A stretch of 64,000 nucleotides of DNA, taken from contig NC_087084.1 in the NCBI RefSeq assembly GCF_026151205.1, positions 2,022,312 to 2,086,311 on the forward strand. The letters are read 5' to 3'. Positions 36,013-46,800 of this stretch are shown here, one piece after another; position 1 is the stretch's first letter; every line of letters starts with the position of its first letter. Source of the stretch: Bolinopsis microptera (lineage: Eukaryota; Ctenophora; Tentaculata; Lobata; Bolinopsidae). The position numbers and the translations under genes are program-made. The notes beneath the pieces are model-generated. The model was not told the origin of the DNA, ran no database searches, and saw nothing but the letters and a program-made list of their open reading frames with translations.

Positions 36013-36390
36013 AACAGCAGCATATAGGCCCTGAAACAGGCATTTCGCCCAGCATATTCCAGCAGCATATAGGCCCTGAGACAGGAATTTCGCCCAGCAT
36101 ATTCCAGCAGCATATAGGCCCTGAAACAGGAATTTCGCCCAGCATATTCCAGCAGCATATAGGCCCTGAAACAGGAATTTCGCCCAGCATATTCCAGCAG
36201 CATATAGGCCCTGAAACAGGCATTTCGCCCAGCATATTCCAGCAGCATATAGGCCCTGAAACAGGCAATTCGCCCAGCATATTCCAGCAGCATACATGCC
36301 CTGAAACAGGAATTTCGCCCAGCATATTCAAGCAGCATATATGCCCTGAAACAGGAATTTCGCCCAGCATATTCCAGCAGGGTAACACTA
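36013..36390. repeat. 45-bp minisatellite
   Basis: About eight units of a 45-bp motif (AGGCCCTGAAACAGGAATTT, CGCCCAGCATATTCCAGCAG, CATAT). The period is divisible by three, so all three minus frames stay open; that openness is arithmetical, not evidence of a protein. Confidence 0.88.
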
Positions 36391-36975
36391 CTCTAGCGTG
36401 AAACACAATACTGGCCGAGTAACTTGACACTACTTGCTAACTGTATATAGTGTAACGGTGTTCTCTCCCCGCGGCGGACTGTTTTTAGCTTTGTTGACAA
36501 GTCAGTGGGCTGTAATATCAGATTAGTGAGGGCTTTGTGTGCTGTGTACTCGCGACTAAGTGTGTACTTATTCAATCCTTTATTTGTTAATTGGTTTCAC
36601 GGTTTGTTGCTTTGGTGATTGTAAAACGGGTGCATTCTCGCTATTGGAAACAGGCTGCAGTAAGAAACTACATGATTGTAACACGAAAGGCCTGCGCCCT
36701 GTAACAGTATTAATTTTCTAATGGAACAGTTCTTCAACTATAGAAAATTAAGCTTTATTTATTGACGCGAGCGGCTGGATTTTTGATATTCTAGTTATTC
36801 GATATTTGACGCCAGACACGATGCAGGTTATAATAAAATTGTAAGGTATTGGCGAGCTTCTGTCGGCACTTCTAAAATCCATGACAATTATTAGCTGAAT
36901 TATAAGCTAATGAATCTAGTGAATAAGTACGTGCCTGTAAAGCTCCGTCTGGCGACTCTACTTGTAAAATGTATA
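36391..36975. other. Intergenic DNA upstream of the Kelch gene
   Basis: No supported exon or repeat. A putative promoter begins just after. Confidence 0.35.
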
Positions 36976-36980
36976 GTATA

Positions 36981-37065
36981 AGACACGTGACAGTGATTAT
37001 TGGGTTTGATTGGTTAATAGTGGATCCTGATTGGCTAACTGCTGTCACGTGTCGATATATACCTC
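36981..37065 (+). promoter_or_regulatory. Putative promoter: paired E-boxes and inverted CCAAT boxes
   Basis: GACACGTGACAG (36982) and its inverse CTGTCACGTGTC (37042) flank two ATTGG (inverted CCAAT) boxes, followed by GATATATACC at about 37054 as a TATA-like element. The nearest downstream gene on this strand is the BTB-Kelch gene, whose ATG is about 700 bp away. The assignment is inferred; a 5' UTR or 5' non-coding exon would fill the gap. Confidence 0.4.
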
Positions 37066-37761
37066 ACTTCCCCCAAGAGAACCCACATCTATAATCTCCA
37101 GAACTTATTTGTGAGAAAATATATCAGGAGGCCTTCTTTTAAACAGTTATTATGAGAGTGTATATCTTTTGAAGGTTTCCAATTGTTTCAGCGTGGTTTC
37201 CCGAGGGAATAGTTGATGGTTTACATGGTTTCCCTTGCAATGTTTCAAGTTTGTCGATTCGATATTAGTCCATATTTGCCTATGCAGTTTTGAACTATAT
37301 TACATTTTATATAATATGTATGTTTTCCGAAGTTACGCAATAGTCAGTGTTTCTCATAGCAGCAGTACTAAGTGAGGTAGTGTTAAGGGCATTATTATTG
37401 ATTATCATGGTAGATCTAATTGAATAAATAGAAAGCAGTACTACCAACACGTTTCCGTGCTTACGCATGAGTTGGGATGGCTAGAGATCCACTGGAGCTC
37501 CGCTCTCAAATGTTCCGATTTATTGTAAACCCTTTTATTTTTCGTTATCTCTTTTTGGTAGTGCTATGTAATGTGATTTACTTATTTAACCAGGCTGCAT
37601 ATCCCAGAGCACTTGATTTGATAAACTTTGAAATGACTTGAGCCATCACTCGAGTGAGTGTATGTAGGATTTTTTGGAAGGACCAACTAGTTGTAGTTAG
37701 AAATACCATACTCACCAATTAATTAATGATAACTTAAAATATCGCTCTGTTTAGCGGCAAA

Positions 37762-40700
37762 ATGCCTATACAAATGGAAGGTAAAAAAGTAAAGAAGACT
37801 CTACCCCTACAGAGAAGCTCCAAACCTCCCACTATTGATCTGTCACGTGATAAAGTGTTAGATGATCCTTTCCCTCTCGTCTTCGAGAAATCGGTGGGTG
37901 GTGTTTTGCTCGCTATAAAACTGACAAATTTGTATCGAAACTTTCAAGCTGATGATGGTTAGCTAGTTGCTAATTTACGCTTTATTTGAAAGCCAAGTGA
38001 CACAACAAAATCCTTTAATTTATACATCACGTGAAAAAAACGAAACTGTATAATTCACACGTCACGTAATAATTACACAGGTCCTGAAATCAGAGCCACC
38101 AGGGCTGACAGAACCGCGGGGGGCACCCAACAACGATATATCGTACATGGCCCAGGACTACGCCAAACAGATACTTGAGATTATGAACGATTTGAGGAAG
38201 ATAAAGAAGTTTTGCAATGTGGTGCTTATTGTTAATGATGCTGTGAGTGCGGATATTTTATATTAAATTTATAATCACATTTTTTAAACATTTTTGCCCC
38301 AGGAATTACAATTGTGTGTCCCAGCTGGTGTGCCCCAAGTGTGCCTAGCTAGATTAGCAACTGGCGGAGCTTTACTATTTACAATTACAGGAGATACTGG
38401 CCCACAAGTCAGTGCTAGCTGCTAGCTCCACCTTCTTTCGTGCTATGTTCGAGAGTAAACAAGCGGAGAATCAGAGTGCATCTGTTACTATATCCGTGAG
38501 TAAAATATTAAATTAATTTATTAATTTATTTTAATATTTTATTATTAAAATATTAAATATTTTATAATTTTAAAATGAGGCAACGGGTTGTGCTATTTTA
38601 TTTTGTGCGAATCGTAGAAAACAGTGAACTTAAGCGATCAGAGTACTGCAAGTTACAACTATCGATTTCATTAAATAACCTAAATTAAATTAAATAAACT
38701 TAAATTGAATAAACTTAAATTAAATAAACTTAAATTAAATAAACTAAATTAAGAATTGAGTTTATTTTAAACCAAGTGATTCATACCTATACACGTTGTT
38801 TGTATACTTACGTGGTTTGTATACTTACACTTTACAATTTACAGATCGAATGGTGCACAATGAGCGCATTGTCCATATCTATCGTTTTTAGTTAGGACCT
38901 GCTAAACCGTGTGGTTTATATACTTACACTTTACAATTTACAGAGCGAATGGTGCACAATGAGCGCATTGTCCATATCTATCGTTTTTAGTTAGGACCTG
39001 CTAAACCATGTGGTTTATATACTTACACTTTACAATTTACAGATCGAATGGTGCACAATGAGCGCATTGTCCATATCTATCGTTTTTAGTTAGGACCTGC
39101 TAAACCGTGTGGTTTATATACTTACACTTTACAATTTACAGATCGAATGGTGCACAATGAGCGCATTGTCCATATCTATCGTTTTTAGTTAGGACCTGCT
39201 AAACCATGTGGTTTATATACTTATTACTTACACTTTACAATTTTGGTGCCCTGATAGTTTTCTTTAACTACTTTGGGTTTGTTTTAAAGTTCGATAATAA
39301 TTACAATTTACAGGGTATATCCGAGACAATAGTGGTGCAGCTGATAGAGTTTGCATACACTGGTAATATTGCAGTGGGTAAAGAAAACGTGAAGGACCTT
39401 CTGAGCGCAGCCAGTAAGTGTACAATAAAACTGTTTTTTTAAATCATAGCACGCATACCTACCAAATTTAAGGTATCCTCTTATTATTGTTAAACTTTCC
39501 TCAAATATTTCCACCAGTACAGATTCTGATTAGCTGTCCCTTTGACATATTATAGTATTATATGAGACAGGAAAAATGCCATCTTACTAGGAAGCTTACT
39601 AGGACGTGAGGAGAGTTAGAACTCCTCGGACTACATTAAATCAATTCCTTCTGTAACGTACTGAAGAAATGTAATTACGAATTAATAAATCATAAAATAT
39701 GTTATCTGAACATGTTATCCACTCCCAGGTTCACTAAAGTTTCTTCCTGTCCGGGATGCTTGCTGTGATTTCCTTCACCGTCACTTTAGTGCCAGCAACA
39801 CTGTGGGGATACGCTACTTTGCGTTGCTGGAGGTAATTGGAACAGTTTGTTAAGAGTGATTTTAGTTTGAATATTCGGTATCATGATATTATCTGGTTGT
39901 AATATAACATCTCAATCGTGAATACTGTTTTCATAGTAACCACAGTAACCACAGTAACCACAGTAACCACAGTAACCCCAGTAACTACAATAGCCATAGT
40001 AACAACAGTAACCATAGTAACCATAGTAACCACAGTAACTACAGTAACTGCAGTAACCACAATAACCACGGTAACCACGGTAACCACAATAACCACAATA
40101 ACAACAATAACAACAATAACAACAATAACAACAATAACAACAATAACAACAATAACAACAATAACAACAATAACAACAATAACAACAATAACAACAATAA
40201 CAACAATAACAACAATAACAACAGCAATAATCACAATAACCACAGTAACCACAGTAACCACAGTAACCACAGTAACCCCAGTAACTACAATAGCCATAGT
40301 AACAACAATAACCACAATAACAACAGTAACCACAGTAACCACGGTAACCACAATAACAACAATAACCACAGTAACCACGGTAACCACAATAACAACAATA
40401 ACAACAATAACAACAATAACAACAATAACAGCAATAACCACAGTAACCACTAATCCTCCTCCGCAGGACTGTTCAGACTTGGTCCAGAAATCGGAGGACT
40501 TTATTGCCCGTAACTTTACAGACGTAGCGAAAAGTGAGGAGTTCTTCATGTTGTCGTACAACCAAGTGTGTGAGATAATAAACCTTCAGAAGTACCCTTT
40601 CAGAAACGAACAAGTCAGTGAACTACATAATATTATATATAATATATTATATATATATATATATTAATATATTATATAATATATTATATAGTAATCGCAA

Positions 40701-40843
40701 GGTTGCTGGATCGATACCCGCCATCGGTAAAACCAACCCTGATAATTTGAGCCATACTGATGAGTCCTAATAGGACGAAACACTGTGTCTATGGATAATA
40801 TGTTATATATAATATATTATATTATATATACATACTTTATTAT

Positions 40844-40878
<35 letters not shown>

Positions 40879-43800
40879 GAGGCTGGGCCTGGTTGGCCCA
40901 CGAGAGGATAGCATATGAATGCTTTGCCTACCTCTGGGGTATGGCAGTCCTGTGGGAGGATGCCAGTGGAATCAAGATGTGTAATCAAGGATGATGGTAA
41001 GTGTTGTGGGGTGTGTCATAGATAAACGCTTAAGTGGTGGTTGAGTGTGGAAGAGAGAGGCGAAATAAGACGGCGTTAAAGTAGTCGCTATGTTACACCT
41101 GTCTGGTCCAACTCCTCTGGCACCACTAAGCGTTTAGTGTGGTTTGTAAAGTTGACAATGGTGGAGATGTGTTGGTTGTCGAATATGTCATTGACAGAGA
41201 GGTAGTAGTCCCGGAAATATTGACCTCTTATTTGGGCAATAGCCGGGCACTGTCCGAGAAAGTGTGAGACAGTCTCCTCTTCGTCGCCGCATTTAGGACA
41301 AGCACTTGTGTCTGATTTGCGAATGGTGTGTAGATGTTTGTTGAGGCCACAATGTCCCGTGATGAGGTGCACTGCAGTTCTATAATTTTGTCTGTTGTTA
41401 CTGAGTGTAGTGTTGAGATTTTTGATGATGTTGATGTTTTTATGTCCAAGTGTCAGTTTAGTGTGTCTGGGACCATCAGTAATCCATGATTCTTGATTAA
41501 GTTTTGTGACTTTGTCGTTGATCAGGCGTTTGATGTAAGATTGTGGAATTGGGCAATTCAAAGTGGATTCACTGGTTGTACCATTTTTGGCCAGCTCGTC
41601 TGCTTTTTCATTACCCCACAATCCAATGTGTGCAGCTATCCATCTGATCTCTAAGGTGTTAGTGGATCCGAGTGTATTGAGGGTGTCGTAACAGTCTCTA
41701 GTAGTCCTACTCCTCGTTGAAGGTGAGGATATGGCTTGAATAGAGGAGAGACTGTCTGACCATATGATGATGTGTGTGTTTGTATAAGTTGATAGATATT
41801 TACAAGCTTCGATGATGGCAGTGAGTTCTGTTTGATAAACGGTGCAATAATCGGGAAGCTTGAATGATCTTTCATCTAGTGTAGTGTTGTTGTTGTCTGT
41901 GGTGATAATATAACCAGCCCCGCTACCTGAGTCTGTGCGTGACCCGTCTGTGTAGCAGGTGATGGTTTCACTGGGGATGTTGTCGATGGTGTTTTGGAGT
42001 GAGCCTCTATATCCAATGTTGTCAGCTCCAGGAGTGGTGACCGTGAAGCGTCGTTCAAGCATCATGGTTGGTATAGATAGGTCTCTCTCTGCTTTGGGTG
42101 GTATGTTGAGATCTACCATGAATTGTTTGTTGATAGTGGTGTGAGTTGTGATGGTACCTTTTCTGGGGGCGATAGTTTCGAGGGTTAGGCTTCCATAAGC
42201 TTGAAGCCTGGCTGTGCCCTTTGCTTCACCTCTCAGGAAAAGTATGATATCTGGAGTGTTAGTGAGGTGGTTCAGTGCGATGAAGGGAGTACTAGGCATG
42301 GCACCAGACATCATTCTCAATGCCAATGCCTGAACTCGTTTGAACTTCCTCGCGTTGGTGTCTGTTTGGGTTGCTCTAATCCATATACTACAGCAGTATG
42401 ATAGAATAGGTCTGATGACAGCGGTGTACATCCATTTGCATGTTTTAGGGCTCATACCCCAAGTGGGGCCGACAGCTCTTCTACATTGCATAAGGGATGC
42501 CGTAGCTTTTTTGGTGGTATTGGTGATATGTTCATTGAAATTGAGCTTGCTGTCGAGGGTCACTCCTAGGAATTTGGCAGATTTGGATAGACCTATAGTG
42601 GTGTTACCCACCACCACAGGTCTTAGTGTCCATTTCTTATTCCAGGTAAACATGACTATTTGTGTTTTGAGTGCGCTTATGGATAGATCTTTGGTTTGGC
42701 ACCATTTTTCTATTGTGTTGATGGTTTTGCGTGTTCTGTTCCAGATGATGTCTAAATCATTCCCCTCCGCTAGAGAGAGCAGATCGTCTGCAAAAGCTTG
42801 CAGATAACCTGGTATGTCTCTTGCGGTGTAGGCCAGGAGATCATCGACTACCAGGTTCCAGAGGAAAGGGGAAAGGATGCCACCTTGAGGGCACCCTCTC
42901 CGGATCCGAACCCTTGTCGACTTATCCTTATGATTTAATGTGATGAATCTGTTAGTTACCATGTTGATAATCCATTGTGCTGTGGCCAGATCCACTTTCG
43001 TGGTCTTGATAGCGTCAGAAATAGCCTTGAAAGAGACATTATCAAAAGCTCCCTCTATATCTAGAAAGACGCCTAGGACATATCCCTTCTTAGCTATCCT
43101 GCGCTCGATGGTGTGAGTAACTTTATGAAGGGCTGCTTCGGTTGAACATCCTTTCTTAAAGCCAAATTGTCGTTTGTTGATGTCTTTAGCGATATTAAGG
43201 TCGTGTTGCATATGCCACAGTATCACCTTCTCCTGTAGTTTTAACATCACTGGAGAAAGGGTGATAGTGCGAAATGACTTTGGTTGGTTGTAGTCAGTTT
43301 TTCCAGGCTTTGGGAGAAAGATTCCAAGGGATTCTTTCCACAAAGTTGGAATGTGTTGGGTTTCATGATTTTTTGTCATAATGGTTCTGGTGATGTCTTT
43401 GATGTGTGTCCAAGCTTTCTGTATGATGATAGGTTTGAGGGTGTCGGGTCCAGCAGCTTTCAACGGATCGAAGGATTTAAGAGCCTCCTCGATTCTGTCT
43501 GGGCTGTAGATGGTATTGAGTAAGGTGGTGGTGATTGGTAGAGGACCAGGTGGAGGCACTGGCGGATCAGTGACACTATCCTTGAAGTGGGTTCGTGTCA
43601 TGACCTCCAATGTCTCCTCTGCATTTTTGGTGATGTCTCCGTTTGGTTTGTAAACGGCTTCTAGTGTATGTTTGTTGTCGTTACAGGATTTCAGAATCTT
43701 ATTCATCCTTCCGGATTCCTTAACAGACTCTGTTTCCTGACAAAAAGTTCTCCAGGCATTACGCTGGGAGTTGGTTATAAGTCTGTTGTATTGTTTGTTG

Positions 43801-46800
43801 CTCTCTCTAAGAGCGAGCCACAGGGCATCAGTCTTCTTTTTGCGGGCAGTAATCAGTTTTTGTCTTATTCCCCTCTGTGCTTCCTCTACTTCTTGAGTTA
43901 GCCAGGGGGGTTTGCGGACGGAACTTGAGATGTAAGTAATGGGGCATGCCTCCTCGAAGGCTTCCTTTAGTGCAGTATTGATTATGTCTATTTTGTGATC
44001 AATTTCAGTCGTAGTGTTGATTTGTGTGTTGTTAAGGTTGGGGTTATTCGATAGGATCTCATCAAATCTGTCCAGTCAGTGTTTTTGACTAGTCGGATCT
44101 GTTTGGGTTCCTTCTTTGGCCCTGTAGTTATATCGAACATAATATAGCGATGGTCAGAGTTGGAGTAAAGGTCACTAACATGCCAGTTACTAATGAGACC
44201 TCCTCCCAACTGGTTTGTTATTGTGAGATCGATAATTGAGTTGTGGCCTCGAGAGTTGAGGAAGGTTGGGGATGATCCTTTGTTGGCACATGACAGCCCT
44301 AGGGAGGAGAGAAAGTCAAGAAGCTCCTCTCCCCTTTTATTGCATGCCTTGTTCCCCCAAAGGGTGTGGTGGGAATTGGTGTCCGACCCTATAATGAGCG
44401 GGATGTTGTTATCATTTGCGTATTTTGCTAGAGGTGATGTTTCTTGTGGCGGTACCGGCCCATTTATATCCATGTATGAAGCTGCCAGAATGAGTTCTGT
44501 CGAGCTGAGTTGGATTTTAATGGCCACTTGATCGGGTGTTGTGAATTGTGTAAGTTCCCAACATTTTACTGTCAGGTTTTTGTGCAGTACAATAGCGGCA
44601 CGGGGTCTTTTATCCCCGACCTTGTAGTAATATTGGGTGAGATCCTTATTGATGGGTGGTATTAGGTTTTTGTTATTAGAGTACGGTTCTGTTGCAAGAA
44701 TGATTGGATTTCTCCGGCCGTGAGTGTTGATAAGGAGGGTTTTCCATGCATTGAACTTGCGTTTGAGATTAATTTGGGTGACAGAGTAAGTTTCAGACTG
44801 CTTATTGCGTGCTGCAATAGTAGTTTTTAACTTTTTTTGGCGTCTCTTCTTTTTTGTGCTAGTTTGAGCGTCATTGAGCGGAGTGGAAGCCGTCCCTCCC
44901 CCTAGACAGGTATTATGACCTATCATTGCCGGTGGGGCGCTGAGGAGTTGGACAGGGTCGGGTAGCAGCAGCTGGCCCTCCAGAAGGTACGCATGGTCCC
45001 TTCCAGACAAACAGCCCCCGCCAGACCTTCCCTGAACATGGCTCCCACAGTCCGCTCAATAGACGTTTGTGTGTGAAATTGTGTTTGTTGTTATCTTTTG
45101 TTTGTGACCATATGTTCTCACGTGGGTGCGCGCACCCGCGCGAAGATATGATTTTTTTAGCTTTTAACACAATAATGTCGTATGTCGGTTGGACCATTGA
45201 GACTTGCCGAGAGTCAAAAGTGTCGGTTGAAAGTAGTTGTTGGTCTGATCGCAATGCCAACTGTCGATTCAAAGTCCCCATCCGGCCCGACTGCAAACAA
45301 CTTTACTTGCTTTAGCTGGTCGTTATGGATAGTGACCGTCCCTCCAGTTGGCACCACTGTTGGTAGTAAAGGTTGGTTTTTGTGTTGTTACAGTATATTA
45401 CTTTATAGGGTTCGTGGACGGTGCACAAAGTGCATGAGTCAGACCCAAGAGTCCGTGCACATACATTCGTGTTTGCCGAAGCACACTCTATCCCACGATC
45501 TATAAAGCAAATGGTTGATCAGTGAGGGTGTATCGTGAGTTTTAACACTTTCTGCGAATCGTAGAAAGATGCTGAGAAATACTACGACGACAGTGTTGAA
45601 ATGCCGCCCAATAAAACAGGGAAAATGGGTGCTAATGATCGCATTAAGGCCCGACCTGAAGCGCACACCTAAACTTCAAAAACCCTATAGCTCAATGTGA
45701 ATGAAAGCTGTGAGTGCTCAGGGAGGAAGGATCAGGTGAGTTAAATAGCCAAAAGAAGTGCACGTGCGACTTATGTCCAGTGATGCCCAGCTGGACAGTA
45801 CGGCTTAGTTTCGGCAGGTCGAGTGAAGCCGAGTAAGCCCCCTTACCACGTCAAGGTCACTTAACCGACTCCAGGCTGCAGTTCCAATCAATCCAAGAAT
45901 GAAAGACACGAACAAGAAGTGGGTTGAAAGGAATTACAGTCAGATAAATCAGAGTAAGTGGGCGGAGTCTTCACGAATGCTATGGTGCTCAGGACTGACT
46001 CCGCCGCCGTACTTATAATCCCAGCAATTCTAAAGCGTCCAGGAGGCCCCAGACGAGAGGCGGGAGCCCAAACTCCCCGTGCTAGCCCCGAGAAACGGGT
46101 CCAAGGCCCGAGAGTTTGACAAGAGCCAGGATCGCAATGCTAACTGTCGATTCAAAGTTCCCATCCGTCCCGACTGCAAACAACTTTACTTGCTTAAGCT
46201 GGTCGGTATGAATAGTAACCGTCCCTCCAGCCAGCACCACTCACCCATCCCCGCCGCACCCCCGTGCCAACCCCCAGATCTCAGACCATACCACGAGGAG
46301 CACGAACCCACACCAATCCCGCCCAGGACCCACCCAGCCGCTCGAATTACCGGGAAGCTGCCTGGCTAATGCTCTGGACCAGAACAAAAGGGGGATGTTG
46401 GCTCACGTGCACAAGAATTCAATATATAGATAAGATATACCATATCACGTGTTCAATGTTAATGTAGCACACGGAAATGAGTGGTTGGAATACATTTCAC
46501 AAAACTAACTGTTTCCTTATGGGCTAAATCCCTATTATATTTCTATTTCGTAAATTTTATGACTTTTCGTTAGGGAATCGTTCCGCAATACCAGAGTTAA
46601 GAAGTGGAAACTAGATTTTGAAATCGTTAGTTCTTGAAAGTTTCGGTCTTATTAGTGATATAATGAAAAAGATCCATCAGAAACATGGACCTGGCTTCCA
46701 GTAAATAGTTGATTATTTGTCCAGCATGTCTTAACATGACAATAGGAAACGTGAGTTGTCTACCAAACATACGTGGTTTCCTCCAGGCGAACGTGATTCC

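Noticed and set aside
35965-36430. Three overlapping minus-strand open frames with repeated peptides
   Set aside because: A 45-bp repeat keeps all three frames open; none has a domain, a start context or splice support.
39881-40667. Long open frames on both strands (Thr/Ile, Val/Ile and Leu runs)
   Set aside because: They are translations of AAC/CAGTAAC microsatellites; only 40467-40613 within them is a real Kelch-gene exon.
42340-42807. Plus-strand open frame of 155 codons
   Set aside because: It is the antisense shadow of the reverse transcriptase coding sequence.
44913-45296. Minus-strand open frame of 127 codons overlapping the endonuclease frame
   Set aside because: No ORF1-type motif; it begins at a non-ATG codon and overlaps the endonuclease frame, so it is not supported as a gene.
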